A DNA stretch of 64,000 nucleotides from the NCBI RefSeq assembly GCF_030687395.1, contig NZ_CP117430.1:5208001-5272000 (forward strand), read 5' to 3'. Numbering within the stretch: the stretch's first letter is position 1; each line of letters begins with the position of its first letter. Source of the DNA: Pseudomonas wuhanensis. GTDB taxonomy: Bacteria > Pseudomonadota > Gammaproteobacteria > Pseudomonadales > Pseudomonadaceae. A program made the translations under genes and the position numbers. Shown one piece after another: positions 18,247 to 27,432 of this stretch. The notes beneath the pieces are model-generated. The model had not been told where the DNA came from. It did not search any database and was given only the letters and a program-made list of their open reading frames with translations.

Positions 18247-18277
18247 AAAGCCCACGGCGTGCCGTGGGCTTTGTTTT
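18247..18277 (+). terminator. Intergenic terminator between braC and braD
   Basis: AAAGCCCACGGC (18247-18258) pairs with GCCGTGGGCTTT (18261-18272), followed by GTTTT. It lies 25 bases after the braC stop and 180 before braD, so it can reduce read-through. Confidence 0.85.
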
Positions 18278-18454
18278 ACGAACGTATTGGGCCGCGCTGG
18301 CGTGATCCGCCAGTCTCCCCACCTGAAAATCTCAAAACCGTCATCAGCGGTTCGCTGGCAAACCTCGAATTCGAAGTGGGTGCAGATCCACGGGGCTCGA
18401 GCGGGAAAATGACTCCACCAGTGAAATGCGTATCAGGTTTTTAGGAGCGCTGTA

Positions 18455-19378
18455 ATGCCTGACATCTATCACTTCTTCCAACAGCTGGTTAACGGTCTGA
18501 CCGTTGGCAGCACGTATGCCCTGATCGCCATCGGCTATACGATGGTTTACGGCATCATTGGAATGATCAACTTCGCCCACGGCGAGGTGTACATGATCGG
18601 CTCTTACGTGGCGTTCATCGCCATCGCCGGGCTGGCCATGATGGGACTCGACAGTGTCCCGCTGTTGATGACCGCAGCTTTCATCGCGACCATCGTCGTT
18701 ACCAGCGCCTACGGTTACAGCATCGAACGGATCGCCTACCGCCCCCTGCGCGGCAGCAACCGTCTGATCCCGCTGATCTCCGCCATCGGCATGTCGATCT
18801 TCCTGCAGAACACGGTTCTGCTTTCGCAAGACTCCAAGGACAAATCCATCTCCAACCTGATCCCTGGCAACTTCGCCATCGGGCCGGGTGGCGCACATGA
18901 AGTGCTGATTTCCTACATGCAAATCGTGGTGTTCGTGGTGACCCTGGTCGCCATGCTCGGCCTGACGCTGTTCATCTCCCGCTCTCGCCTGGGTCGCGCC
19001 TGCCGCGCCTGTGCCGAAGACATCAAGATGGCCAACCTCTTGGGTATCAACACCAACAACATCATCGCCCTGACCTTCGTCATCGGTGCCGCACTGGCGG
19101 CCATCGCGGCCGTGCTGCTGAGCATGCAATACGGCGTGATCAACCCGAACGCCGGTTTCCTGGTCGGCCTCAAGGCCTTCACCGCCGCAGTATTGGGTGG
19201 TATCGGCAGCATCCCCGGCGCGATGCTCGGCGGGCTGGTGCTTGGGGTGGCGGAAGCCTTCGGTGCCGATATCTTCGGCGACCAGTACAAGGACGTCGTG
19301 GCGTTCGGTCTATTGGTTCTGGTGTTGTTGTTCCGGCCAACCGGCCTGTTGGGCCGTCCGGAGGTTGAGAAAGTATGA
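18455..19378 (+). CDS. braD: Branched-chain amino-acid ABC transporter permease BraD (LivH family)
   Basis: This is a 307-residue inner-membrane protein with about eight hydrophobic segments. [20 protein letters not shown] and [11 protein letters not shown] near the N-terminus, and [16 protein letters not shown] late in the protein, are LivH hallmarks. It pairs with BraE as the channel for substrate delivered by BraC. A possible ribosome site, TTAGGAGCG, precedes the ATG. Its stop overlaps the braE start by ATGA. Confidence 0.95.
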   Translation: MPDIYHFFQQLVNGLTVGSTYALIAIGYTMVYGIIGMINFAHGEVYMIGSYVAFIAIAGLAMMGLDSVPLLMTAAFIATIVVTSAYGYSIERIAYRPLRGSNRLIPLISAIGMSIFLQNTVLLSQDSKDKSISNLIPGNFAIGPGGAHEVLISYMQIVVFVVTLVAMLGLTLFISRSRLGRACRACAEDIKMANLLGINTNNIIALTFVIGAALAAIAAVLLSMQYGVINPNAGFLVGLKAFTAAVLGGIGSIPGAMLGGLVLGVAEAFGADIFGDQYKDVVAFGLLVLVLLFRPTGLLGRPEVEKV

Positions 19379-20631
19379 CTAGGAATCTTAAACAGGCGTT
19401 GTTCAGCGCCTTGCTGGTGTGGGCTGTTGCCTACCCGGTACTGGGTCTGAAACTGACCATTGTCGGCATCAACCTCGAAGTCCATGGCACCAGCACTGCA
19501 ACGCTGATCACCATCGCCGTGTGCTCGGTGCTGATGTTCCTGCGGGTGCTGTTCGACCAGCAGATCAGTTCGGCCTGGAAAGCCTCGCCCAACCTGCCGG
19601 TGATGCCAGCCAAGGCCAGTCACTTCCTGACCCTGCCGACGACTCAACGCTGGATCATCATTGCGTTGATCATCGGTTCTCTGGTTTGGCCGTTCTTCGG
19701 CTCCCGCGGGGCGGTGGACATCGCCACCCTGGTGCTGATCTACGTGATGCTCGGCCTGGGCCTGAACATCGTGGTCGGCCTGGCCGGCCTGCTCGACCTC
19801 GGTTACGTCGGCTTCTACGCCGTGGGCGCCTACAGCTATGCGCTGCTGTCGCACTACTATGGCCTGAGCTTCTGGATCTGCCTGCCAATCGCCGGGATGA
19901 TGGCGGCCACGTTTGGCTTCCTGCTCGGTTTCCCGGTGCTGCGTTTGCGCGGTGACTACCTGGCAATCGTGACCCTGGGTTTCGGTGAAATCATCCGTCT
20001 GTTCCTGCGTAACCTGACCGACCTCACCGGCGGCCCGAACGGCATCAGCAACATCGAGAAACCGACGTTCTTCGGCCTGACCTTCGAACGCAAAGCCGCC
20101 GAAGGCCTGCAGACGTTCCACGAGTACTTCGGCCTGGAGTACAACTCGATCAACAAGGTGATTTTCCTTTACCTGGTGGCGTTGTTCCTGGCGTTGTTCG
20201 CGTTGTTCGTCATCAACCGCTTGTTGCGCATGCCCCTGGGCCGTGCCTGGGAAGCGCTGCGTGAAGACGAAATCGCCTGCCGTGCGCTGGGTCTCAATCC
20301 TACGGTCATCAAGCTGTCGGCCTTCACCCTGGGTGCCTGCTTCGCCGGTTTCGCCGGTAGCTTCTTCGCCGCGCGCCAAGGCCTGGTGACACCGGAGTCC
20401 TTCACCTTCATCGAGTCGGCGACCATCCTCGCCATCGTGGTGCTGGGCGGCATGGGCTCGCAACTGGGCGTCGTCCTCGCCGCCACGGTGATGATCCTGT
20501 TGCCGGAAATGATGCGTGAGTTCAGTGAATACCGCATGTTGATGTTCGGCGCCTTGATGGTGCTGATGATGATCTGGCGTCCTCAAGGTCTGCTGCCGAT
20601 GCAACGCCCCCACATGGAGCTGCGCAAATGA
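19375..20631 (+). CDS. braE: Branched-chain amino-acid ABC transporter permease BraE (LivM family)
   Basis: The 418-residue polytopic protein carries LivM-type motifs: [36 protein letters not shown] and GGPNGISNI. The loop [15 protein letters not shown] is the coupling region that contacts the ATPases. It is longer than BraD because of an N-terminal extension of hydrophobic segments, as usual for LivM of proteobacteria. It overlaps braD and braF by 4 bases each (ATGA), so translation is coupled. Confidence 0.95.
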   Translation: MTRNLKQALFSALLVWAVAYPVLGLKLTIVGINLEVHGTSTATLITIAVCSVLMFLRVLFDQQISSAWKASPNLPVMPAKASHFLTLPTTQRWIIIALIIGSLVWPFFGSRGAVDIATLVLIYVMLGLGLNIVVGLAGLLDLGYVGFYAVGAYSYALLSHYYGLSFWICLPIAGMMAATFGFLLGFPVLRLRGDYLAIVTLGFGEIIRLFLRNLTDLTGGPNGISNIEKPTFFGLTFERKAAEGLQTFHEYFGLEYNSINKVIFLYLVALFLALFALFVINRLLRMPLGRAWEALREDEIACRALGLNPTVIKLSAFTLGACFAGFAGSFFAARQGLVTPESFTFIESATILAIVVLGGMGSQLGVVLAATVMILLPEMMREFSEYRMLMFGALMVLMMIWRPQGLLPMQRPHMELRK

Positions 20632-21395
20632 GCCGTGAGATCCTGAATGTAAGCGGCCTGAGCATGCGCTTCGGCGGCCTGTTGGCGGTCAACAGCGTGG
20701 CCCTGACCGTCAAAGAGAAACAAGTAGTATCGATGATCGGCCCCAACGGTGCCGGCAAGACCACCGTGTTCAACTGCCTGACCGGTTTCTACCAGCCAAC
20801 CGCTGGCAGCATCGTGCTGGACGGCGAGCCGATCCAGGGCCTGCCGGGCCACAAGATCGCCCTAAAAGGCGTGGTGCGCACCTTCCAGAACGTGCGGCTG
20901 TTCAAGGACATGACGGCGGTCGAGAACCTCTTGATCGCGCAACACCGTCACCTGAACACCAACTTCCTGGCCGGCCTGTTCAAGACCCCGGCGTTCCGCA
21001 GAAGCGAACGCGAGGCCATGGAGTACGCCGAGTACTGGCTGGAAAAGGTCAACCTCAAGGAGTTCGCCAACCGTCCGGCCGGCACCCTGGCCTACGGTCA
21101 GCAACGTCGTCTGGAAATCGCTCGCTGCATGATGACCCGTCCGCGGATCCTCATGCTCGACGAACCGGCCGCCGGCCTCAACCCACGGGAAACCGAAGAC
21201 CTCAAGGCACTGATCGGCACCCTGCGTGAAGAACATGATGTAACCGTGCTGCTGATCGAACACGACATGAAACTGGTCATGAGCATTTCCGACCACATCT
21301 TCGTGATCAACCAGGGCACGCCTCTGGCCGATGGCACGCCGGAACAGATCCGCGATAATCCTGAAGTGATCAAAGCCTACCTGGGGGAAGCGTAA
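20628..21395 (+). CDS. braF: Branched-chain amino-acid ABC transporter ATP-binding protein BraF (LivG)
   Basis: In this 255-residue ATPase, Walker A is [11 protein letters not shown], the signature is [13 protein letters not shown], Walker B is [12 protein letters not shown], and the switch His is in [11 protein letters not shown]. It forms the cytoplasmic ATPase pair with BraG, powering BraDE. It overlaps braE by ATGA and ends one base before the braG start. Confidence 0.95.
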   Translation: MSREILNVSGLSMRFGGLLAVNSVALTVKEKQVVSMIGPNGAGKTTVFNCLTGFYQPTAGSIVLDGEPIQGLPGHKIALKGVVRTFQNVRLFKDMTAVENLLIAQHRHLNTNFLAGLFKTPAFRRSEREAMEYAEYWLEKVNLKEFANRPAGTLAYGQQRRLEIARCMMTRPRILMLDEPAAGLNPRETEDLKALIGTLREEHDVTVLLIEHDMKLVMSISDHIFVINQGTPLADGTPEQIRDNPEVIKAYLGEA

Positions 21396-22097
21396 ATGCT
21401 GCAGTTCGAAAACGTTTCCACCTTCTACGGCAAGATCCAGGCGCTGCACAGCGTCAACGTCGAAGTCCGCCAGGGCGAGATCGTGACCCTGATCGGCGCC
21501 AACGGTGCCGGCAAGTCGACCCTGCTGATGACCCTCTGCGGTTCGCCGCAAGCCCACAGCGGCAGCATCCGCTACATGGGCGAGGAGCTCGTCGGCCAGG
21601 ACTCGTCGCACATCATGCGTAAAAGCATCGCCGTGGTCCCGGAAGGTCGTCGGGTGTTTGCCCGTCTGACCGTGGAAGAGAATCTCGCCATGGGCGGATT
21701 CTTCACCGACAAGGGCGATTATCAGGAACAGATGGACAAGGTCCTCGGACTTTTCCCACGCCTGAAAGAACGCTTCGCCCAACGCGGCGGCACCATGTCT
21801 GGTGGCGAACAGCAAATGCTCGCCATCGGTCGCGCGCTGATGAGCAAGCCCAAGCTGTTGCTGCTCGACGAGCCATCGCTGGGCCTGGCACCGATCATCA
21901 TCCAGCAGATCTTCGACATCATCGAACAACTGCGCAAGGACGGTGTGACGGTGTTTCTGGTTGAGCAGAACGCCAACCAGGCCCTGAAAATCGCGGACCG
22001 TGCGTACGTTCTGGAGAACGGCCGGGTGGTGATGACAGGGACCGGTGAAGCGCTGCTGACCGACCCGAAAGTGCGCGAAGCGTACCTCGGCGGCTAA
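21396..22097 (+). CDS. braG: Branched-chain amino-acid ABC transporter ATP-binding protein BraG (LivF)
   Basis: In this 233-residue ATPase, Walker A is GANGAGKSTLL, the signature is MSGGEQQMLAIGRAL, and Walker B is LLLLDEPSLGLAP. VPEGRRVFARLTVEENL is a LivF hallmark. It is the last gene of the bra operon, starting directly after the braF stop and ending 17 bases before an intrinsic terminator. Confidence 0.95.
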   Translation: MLQFENVSTFYGKIQALHSVNVEVRQGEIVTLIGANGAGKSTLLMTLCGSPQAHSGSIRYMGEELVGQDSSHIMRKSIAVVPEGRRVFARLTVEENLAMGGFFTDKGDYQEQMDKVLGLFPRLKERFAQRGGTMSGGEQQMLAIGRALMSKPKLLLLDEPSLGLAPIIIQQIFDIIEQLRKDGVTVFLVEQNANQALKIADRAYVLENGRVVMTGTGEALLTDPKVREAYLGG

Positions 22098-22114
22098 GCC
22101 TTGGCGGTAAACAA

Positions 22115-22142
22115 AAAAAACGGCCTTCGCGGCCGTTTTTTT
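22115..22142 (+). terminator. Intrinsic terminator of the bra operon
   Basis: The stem AAAAAACGGCC (22115-22125) pairs with GGCCGTTTTTT (22131-22141) around a 5-base loop, in an A-tract/T-tract context. Confidence 0.9.
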
Positions 22143-22174
22143 ATGCCTGCCACAACATCAATAACAATGAAGAT

Positions 22175-22270
22175 CCCTGTGGGAGCGGGCTTGCCCGCGA
22201 AAGCGGTGGATCAGTCACCGCAATGTTGAATGTCAGATTGCATTCGCGAGCAAGCCCGCTCCCACAGGGA
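22175..22270. repeat. REP pair (REPIN) before the bufferin operon
   Basis: Inverted REP copies flank a spacer containing AATGTTGAATGTCAGATTGC. The same spacer recurs in the REPIN after the DoxX gene at 24856-24950, so this is a duplicated unit. The element fills most of the 300 bases between braG and the bufferin precursor. Confidence 0.85.
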
Positions 22271-22397
22271 ATTCGTGTGCTGTGAGGATTTCTGAAAAAG
22301 TTTTGGAGTGAGCTGTAACGCACCGCCCTGTCGTTTCTCTAGAGCAGTAAGCAAGCACAAACGCTTGCCAATCCAAGCTCAATTTCGGAGAAACATC

Positions 22398-22703
22398 ATG
22401 ACTGCTACCACCCGCACCCTGTCCGCCACCGCCCTGGTTCTGGCCCTCGGTTCTGCCCTGAGCATCGCCGCTGTCTCCACTGCCCACGCCGCTGACGACA
22501 ACATGGAAAAATGCTTCGGCGTGGCCATGAAAGGCAAAAACGATTGCGCCGCGGGCGCTGGCACCACCTGCGCCGGTACCGCCAAAATGGATCATCAGGC
22601 CAATGCCTGGAAACTCGTCCCTAAAGGCACCTGCACCACCACGATGAGCAAAACCTCGCCAACCGGTTTCGGCCAGCTGGAAGCCTACAAAGCCAAGTCG
22701 TAA
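22398..22703 (+). CDS. bufA: Bufferin-type metallophore precursor (DUF2282, BufA1-like)
   Basis: This 101-residue precursor starts with a signal peptide ending AHAADD; the ATG at 22398 follows TTCGGAGAAACATC, a good ribosome site, so upstream in-frame codons are discarded. The mature part has four Cys in the family pattern: [15 protein letters not shown], then TTC, then PKGTC. In characterised bufferins some Cys are converted to thiooxazoles by the MNIO enzyme and the product sequesters copper in the periplasm. Here the chemistry and metal are inferred from the family. It is the first gene of a four-gene operon with the maturase 25 bases downstream. Confidence 0.88.
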   Translation: MTATTRTLSATALVLALGSALSIAAVSTAHAADDNMEKCFGVAMKGKNDCAAGAGTTCAGTAKMDHQANAWKLVPKGTCTTTMSKTSPTGFGQLEAYKAKS

Positions 22704-22728
22704 TCAGAACCCAGCCTGAGTGTCGACC

Positions 22729-23583
22729 ATGAACCCTTCATCTTCCGGGCTCCCGCCCCGCTCCGGGCTGGGGCTCAAGACCGAGCACTTTCGTGAAGTG
22801 CTCGGTGCACAACCGGACATCGGTTTCTTCGAAGTCCACGCCGAAAACTACATGGTGGCCGGCGGCCCGTTTCATCATTTTCTGGGGTTGATCCGCGAGC
22901 AGTATCCGCTGTCGCTGCACGGCGTTGGCCTGTCCATTGGCGCCGAAGGTCCGCTGGATAGTCAGCACCTGCAAAGGCTTGCCGAGCTGATCGAGCGCTA
23001 TCAACCCCAGTCCTTTTCCGAACACCTGGCCTGGTCCAGCCATGGCCCGGTGTTCCTCAATGACCTGCTGCCCCTGGCCTATGATGCGCCGACGCTGAAC
23101 CGTGTCTGCGAGCACATCGATCAGGTGCAGAACGCCCTCAAACGCCCAATGCTGCTCGAGAACCCGGCGACGTATCTGGCGTTCCAGCGCTCGACAATCG
23201 ATGAAGCCGACTTCATCAGCGAGGTCATTCATCGCACTGGCTGCGGCCTGCTGCTGGACGTCAACAACGTCTACGTTTCCTGCATCAATCACCAAAGAAA
23301 TCCGCTGGCCTACATCGACGCGCTGCCGCTGCATGCGGCGGGAGAGATTCATCTGGCCGGGTTTGCCGAAGACACCGACAGCCTCGGCGACCGTTTGCTG
23401 ATCGACGATCACGGTGCGCCCATCGATAACGCGGTGTGGGCGCTTTACACGCAAGTGCTGGAGCGAGTCGGCCCGATCGCCACGCTGATCGAGCGCGACA
23501 ACCAGTTGCCGGCCTTCAGCGTGCTGCATGCCGAAGCCCGTCAGGCTGATGAGTTACTGCATTGCGCGGGGGGCCGATCATGA
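22729..23583 (+). CDS. bufB: MNIO-family (DUF692) bufferin maturase BufB
   Basis: The protein has 284 residues with a TIM-barrel-like DUF692 fold. Metal-ligand motifs expected for multinuclear non-heme iron oxidases are present: [62 protein letters not shown] and [15 protein letters not shown]. The family oxidises Cys residues of RiPP precursors with its partner protein. ATG 22729 is chosen; an in-frame GTG at 22720 is possible. It overlaps the next gene by ATGA, which suggests coupled synthesis of enzyme and partner. Confidence 0.9.
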   Translation: MNPSSSGLPPRSGLGLKTEHFREVLGAQPDIGFFEVHAENYMVAGGPFHHFLGLIREQYPLSLHGVGLSIGAEGPLDSQHLQRLAELIERYQPQSFSEHLAWSSHGPVFLNDLLPLAYDAPTLNRVCEHIDQVQNALKRPMLLENPATYLAFQRSTIDEADFISEVIHRTGCGLLLDVNNVYVSCINHQRNPLAYIDALPLHAAGEIHLAGFAEDTDSLGDRLLIDDHGAPIDNAVWALYTQVLERVGPIATLIERDNQLPAFSVLHAEARQADELLHCAGGRS

Positions 23584-24338
23584 GCACTCAAGCCGCGTTT
23601 GCCGCCGCCCTGCTCGATCCGCAACAGTCCTGCCCCGAGGGTTTGTTCAGCGCCAATGGTTCCGATCCCGCCAGCCGTTTCGCGGTGTATCGCAACAATG
23701 TGCAGAGTTCGCTGATCAACGCCCTGGCCGACAGTTACCCGGTGGTTTCGCAGTTGGTGGGCGACGAGTTCTTTCGGGCAATGGCGGGGCTGTATGTACA
23801 GAGTTACCCGCCTCAAGGCCCACTCATCAACGATTACGGCAAGGACTTCGCCGGGTTCATCGACCGCTTTGAACCGGCAGCCAGCGTGCCGTATCTGGGA
23901 GATATGGCGCGGCTGGAGCGCCTGCGCGTTCAGGCCTATCACGCCGCCGATGCGCAGCCCTTGCGCCATGAACAGATTGCCGCCGCGCTGTCGGACCCGC
24001 AGGCGCTGAGCGCGCTGACGGTCGGGTTTCATCCCTCTCTGAATCTGCTGACTTCAGCTTTTGCCGTGGTTGCGATCTGGGCCGCGCATCAACAGGACGC
24101 GACGCTGGCCGGGATCGACCTTGGCCACGGGCAAAACGCGCTGGTGTTGCGCAATGGTCTGGAGGTTGAGGTTTTCGCCATCGACCACGGCGCCAGCACC
24201 TTCATTCAGAACCTGCGAAATGGCCAATCCCTGGCCCAAGCGTTAGAGACAGCGCCCGCCTTCGACCTCAGCCAAACCCTGGCGCTGCTGATCAGCCACA
24301 ACGCCATTACCCGTTTACACCACAAGGTATCGCCATGA
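23580..24338 (+). CDS. bufC: DUF2063 partner protein of the bufferin maturase (BufC-like)
   Basis: This 252-residue protein has the N-terminal DUF2063 'putative DNA-binding' domain ([41 protein letters not shown]). In MNIO systems this domain acts as the partner that recruits the precursor peptide to the maturase, so the DNA-binding label is probably a misnomer here. ATG at 23580 overlaps the bufB stop, and its own stop overlaps the DoxX start by ATGA. Confidence 0.85.
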   Translation: MSTQAAFAAALLDPQQSCPEGLFSANGSDPASRFAVYRNNVQSSLINALADSYPVVSQLVGDEFFRAMAGLYVQSYPPQGPLINDYGKDFAGFIDRFEPAASVPYLGDMARLERLRVQAYHAADAQPLRHEQIAAALSDPQALSALTVGFHPSLNLLTSAFAVVAIWAAHQQDATLAGIDLGHGQNALVLRNGLEVEVFAIDHGASTFIQNLRNGQSLAQALETAPAFDLSQTLALLISHNAITRLHHKVSP

Positions 24339-24820
24339 ACACCCATCAGAACCCCATCGTCCGCGCCATCAAGCGGCTGGAAAAAATCCCCCATAGCCTG
24401 ATCGCCTTTATCGCGCGTTTTTCCATTGCCGCGGTGTTCTGGAAGTCCGGGCAAACCAAGGTGGAAGGCCTGGCCATCGACTTGATCGACGGCACGTTTC
24501 AACTCGGCGTACCAAGGCTGGCGGACTCGACCATCCCGTTGTTCCAGAGCGAATATCACCTGCCATTGCTCTCTCCGGAACTGGCGGCGCACCTGGCAGC
24601 CTTTGCCGAGCATTTCTTTCCGATGCTGATCCTGATTGGCTTCGCTACACGTTTTTCGGCGCTGGCACTGCTGGGTATGACGCTGACTATTCAGTTGTTC
24701 GTGTACCCCGATGCCTATCCGACTCACGGCACTTGGGCTGCGGTGTTGCTCTACTTGATGGCGACCGGGCCGGGCAAGCTGTCGATTGATCATCTGATTG
24801 CCCGGCGTTACGCCCGCTGA
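24335..24820 (+). CDS. DoxX family membrane protein of the bufferin operon
   Basis: The 161-residue protein has about four membrane segments and DoxX-type motifs: ARFSIAAVFWKSGQTKVEG near the N-terminus and LLYLMATGPGKLSID at the end. DoxX proteins commonly end MNIO/bufferin operons; a role in redox or metal export is unproven. Translational overlap with bufC makes it part of the same unit. A REPIN follows. Confidence 0.85.
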   Translation: MNTHQNPIVRAIKRLEKIPHSLIAFIARFSIAAVFWKSGQTKVEGLAIDLIDGTFQLGVPRLADSTIPLFQSEYHLPLLSPELAAHLAAFAEHFFPMLILIGFATRFSALALLGMTLTIQLFVYPDAYPTHGTWAAVLLYLMATGPGKLSIDHLIARRYAR

Positions 24821-24855
24821 TGCCGACCTCAGACCTCCAGACAAATGAAGATCCA

Positions 24856-24950
24856 AATGTGCGAGCGGGCTTGCTCGCGAAAGCGGTGGGTCAGCCACCA
24901 TCAATGTTGAATGTCAGATTGCATTCGCGGGCAAGCCCGCTCCCACAGGA
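24856..24950. repeat. REP pair (REPIN) after the bufferin operon
   Basis: Copies GCGAGCGGGCTTGCTCGCGA and TTCGCGGGCAAGCCCGCTCC face each other. The spacer matches that of the REPIN at 22175-22270, so near-identical elements bracket the operon. Confidence 0.85.
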
Positions 24951-24963
24951 TTTGTGTGGTTGG

Positions 24964-25872
24964 CTAAAGCCGATCCAGCGCCTCGCCACTACGCTTGAAC
25001 CAACCCATCAAATAATCCGCCAGCACTTGGGTACGCTTCGGCAAACCACCCTGATACGGGTGCACCAGGTACATCGGCATGCTGCGGGTCTGATAATTGC
25101 GCAGGAGCCAGCGCAAACGCCCGTCAGCCAATTCCTCTTGCAGCAGATAGGACGGCAAACGCGCAATGCCGGCACCGGTCAATGCAGCCTTTTTCAGCAG
25201 GTTGTAATGGTTGCTGGCGAACGGCCCCGACACGCGCACCCGCGTTAACTCGTGCTGTTGGTGATAAAGCCATTCTTCGCGGCCGCTGTAGTGACTGTTG
25301 AGCAGGCAGCGGTGCTCGGCCAAGGCCTGAGGCGTCAGTGGTTCACCGAATCGCTCAAGGTACGCAGGGCTGGCGCAGGTCATTTCGTGCCAGGCCAGTA
25401 GCGGTCGGGCGACCAGGCGTTCGTCGTTGGCCACTTCCGAGCGGATCGCCAGGTCGAAACCGTCCCGGGACAAGTCGCGGTAGTGGTTGTTGAGCTCCAG
25501 TTCGATCTGCACCTCGGGGTATTGCCGGGAAAATTCCAGCAGCGCGCCGTCAAAGAACGTTTCCCCCAATGAAACCGGCACTGTCATCCGCACCGGGCCG
25601 GCCATGTCGTCTTTCAGTCGTGCCAACGCCTGACGCGCACGCTCCACTTGTACCACCAGCGCCTGGGCTTGCGGCAACAACGCCGCACCCGCCGCCGTCA
25701 GGCTCAAGCGGCGCGTGGTGCGTTGCAGCAACACCACGCAAAACCGCGTTTCCAGCAGGCTGATGCGCTTGGAGAGTTGCCCTTTACTGCACCCCAGTTG
25801 CTGCGCGGCGAGGGTGAAACTGCCCGCCTCGATCAACACCGCGAACGCCGCCAGATCGTCCATTTCGCTCAT
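24964..25872 (-). CDS. LysR-family transcriptional regulator
   Basis: This 302-residue protein has an N-terminal winged helix (MDDLAAFAVLIEAGSFTLAAQQLGCSKGQLSKRISLLE in outline) and a LysR substrate-binding domain (GPVRMTVPVSLGETFF). The start at 25872 is chosen because the upstream in-frame extension codes for nothing LysR-like; GGAAA lies about 7 bases before it. It is divergent from the SDR gene with 106 bases between starts, so it most likely controls that gene and itself. Confidence 0.9.
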   Translation of the reverse strand: MSEMDDLAAFAVLIEAGSFTLAAQQLGCSKGQLSKRISLLETRFCVVLLQRTTRRLSLTAAGAALLPQAQALVVQVERARQALARLKDDMAGPVRMTVPVSLGETFFDGALLEFSRQYPEVQIELELNNHYRDLSRDGFDLAIRSEVANDERLVARPLLAWHEMTCASPAYLERFGEPLTPQALAEHRCLLNSHYSGREEWLYHQQHELTRVRVSGPFASNHYNLLKKAALTGAGIARLPSYLLQEELADGRLRWLLRNYQTRSMPMYLVHPYQGGLPKRTQVLADYLMGWFKRSGEALDRL

Positions 25873-25978
25873 GGATTGTTTCCATTTGAAAACCAAAGGT
25901 TGCCCATTAGCACGCTTATTAATAAAAAAAACCACACTAGACTTAAATTTAAATCCAACCCATTTAAGGAACAGCACG
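25873..25978. promoter_or_regulatory. LysR/SDR divergent promoter region
   Basis: These 106 bases are markedly A/T-rich (ATTAATAAAAAAAACC, CTTAAATTTAAATCC). They contain the inverted stretch TTAAATTTAA around 25944-25953. TTAAGGA lies ahead of the SDR start. This is the expected location of LysR binding; no exact T-N11-A site is asserted. Confidence 0.5.
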
Positions 25979-26578
25979 ATGAAAATTCTTTTGATTGGCG
26001 CCTCTGGCACCGTCGGTTCAGCCATTGACCATGAACTGTCCCAACGCCACAAAATCATTCGTATCGGCCGCAAGAGCGGTGATTTCCAGGTCGACATCAG
26101 TGACAGCGCCTCAATCCGCAAACTGTTCGCACAGACCGGCAATTTCGATGCGCTGATCTGCGCCGCCGGCAGCGTCAACTTCGTGCCGCTGGCCACCATG
26201 ACCGCCCAAGACTTCGAGCTCGGCTTGCGGGACAAGCTGATGGGTCAGGTCAACCTGTTGCTGATCGGTCGGGAATTCGCCAATGACGGTGCGTCATTCA
26301 CCTTCACCACCGGCATCCTCAGCCACGATCCGATTCGTACCGGCAGCTCGGCCTCCCTGGTCAACGGCGCCCTGGACAGTTTCGTCCGCGCCGCGGCGAT
26401 CGAACTGCCGCGCGGTTTGCGCATCAACTCGGTCAGCCCGAACGTGCTGGTCGAAGCCATGGGTAGCTACGCCCCCTACTTCCGTGGTTTCAAACCGGTT
26501 CCCGCCGCCGAAGTGGCGTTGGCCTACGCCAAAAGCGTGGAAGGCTTACAGACCGGCCAGACCTACCGCGTCGGCTAA
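25979..26578 (+). CDS. Atypical short-chain dehydrogenase/reductase
   Basis: The protein has 199 residues. The nucleotide-binding start ILLIGASGTVGSAIDHEL and the CAAGSVNF motif are SDR features. The position usually held by Tyr-x3-Lys reads GSSASLVNGALDSFVRAAAIEL in outline, so neither the Tyr nor the Lys of the active site is seen. This resembles the Lin1944-like SDR class that lacks the canonical catalytic residues. ATG 25979 follows TAAGGAACAGCACG; upstream in-frame sequence belongs to the antisense of the LysR gene. It is likely the target of the divergent LysR. Confidence 0.82.
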   Translation: MKILLIGASGTVGSAIDHELSQRHKIIRIGRKSGDFQVDISDSASIRKLFAQTGNFDALICAAGSVNFVPLATMTAQDFELGLRDKLMGQVNLLLIGREFANDGASFTFTTGILSHDPIRTGSSASLVNGALDSFVRAAAIELPRGLRINSVSPNVLVEAMGSYAPYFRGFKPVPAAEVALAYAKSVEGLQTGQTYRVG

Positions 26579-26671
26579 AACGAACACGAGCCGTAGGAAA
26601 GCGAGGGCATGCAGGGTTGTGATGAACGGTCAGGCTGAGTAACGTGGCGGCACTTGTCAGGAGACTCAAAG

Positions 26672-27337
26672 ATGCGTGCTGCCCGTTCCTTAATACTCGT
26701 TGCCCTGCTTCCGCTGTTCGCCGCCTGCCAGTTTCTTGATGCCCCGCGCGAAAGTGCTTCCCATGTGGGCCAGACCCGCATGCAGGGCCAGTTGACGGCG
26801 GCCGACGGCAAGTTGCTGTTCCAGCCGTGCAATGAGCAGCGCAGTTATGTGGTCAACGACACCGGCGGCACCAGCGTCCTGCAAGAGGCCGCGACCCTGG
26901 CCGATGATCAGGGCAAGTTGTTTGCTGACGTGCGAGGCCGGATCGTTGCCAGTGGTGCCGAGAGTCGGCTCGATCTGGCGCAGCTGTACCGCGTCGAGCG
27001 CTCGGGCACGGCGTGTGACGATCCCAATTTCAAACAGCTGATCCTGCGCGCCGCCGGCCATGGCCCTGAATGGAACGTCAAAGTCAGTGGCAAAGGCATG
27101 GTCATCGACCGCGCCGGCCAGCCGCCCTTGGCCCTGCCGTACGTTGAAGAGCAACTGGGCGATGGCCGCTTCAACCTCAGCAGCGAAGCCAATAATCAAC
27201 GCATCGAACTCTGGGTCGCCCCGCAACGTTGCGTCGATAGCAGCACCGGCAGCGTGCAGCACATGAGCGCCGAGCTGCGCATCGACGGCCAGGTGCAACG
27301 CGGCTGTGGGTATTTCGGCGGATCGCGTAACGACTGA
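26672..27337 (+). CDS. Predicted lipoprotein, COG3650-like
   Basis: The 221-residue protein has a lipoprotein signal peptide with lipobox LFAAC (Cys at residue 20). The globular part has a repeated small-domain pattern (GQLTAADGKLLFQPCNEQ; LWVAPQRCVDSSTG) with paired Cys, like COG3650/META-like envelope lipoproteins. AGGAG at 26659-26663 supports ATG 26672. The function is unknown; it is probably periplasm-facing in the outer or inner membrane. Confidence 0.75.
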   Translation: MRAARSLILVALLPLFAACQFLDAPRESASHVGQTRMQGQLTAADGKLLFQPCNEQRSYVVNDTGGTSVLQEAATLADDQGKLFADVRGRIVASGAESRLDLAQLYRVERSGTACDDPNFKQLILRAAGHGPEWNVKVSGKGMVIDRAGQPPLALPYVEEQLGDGRFNLSSEANNQRIELWVAPQRCVDSSTGSVQHMSAELRIDGQVQRGCGYFGGSRND

Positions 27338-27432
27338 TCGTTTTAGCCTCACTGGAATCATCCTTTGAGGCTTATAATCGCGGGCTTCAAACGCCCTGGC
27401 GCAGTTGTGCGCCCCGCGAACCGGATCCCGCC

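Noticed and set aside
18913..20613. 566-codon open frame antisense to braD/braE
   Set aside because: The translation is Gln/His/Arg-rich with no domains and is the complement of conserved permease codons.
22314..22335. Possible ECF-type promoter (TGTAAC ... CGTTTC) ahead of the bufferin precursor
   Set aside because: The spacing of about 12 bases is too short for a normal ECF promoter; not asserted without mapping.
25876..26235. N-terminal extension of the LysR regulator
   Set aside because: The sequence before 25872 crosses the divergent promoter and the SDR gene; the LysR helix-turn-helix starts at the chosen Met.
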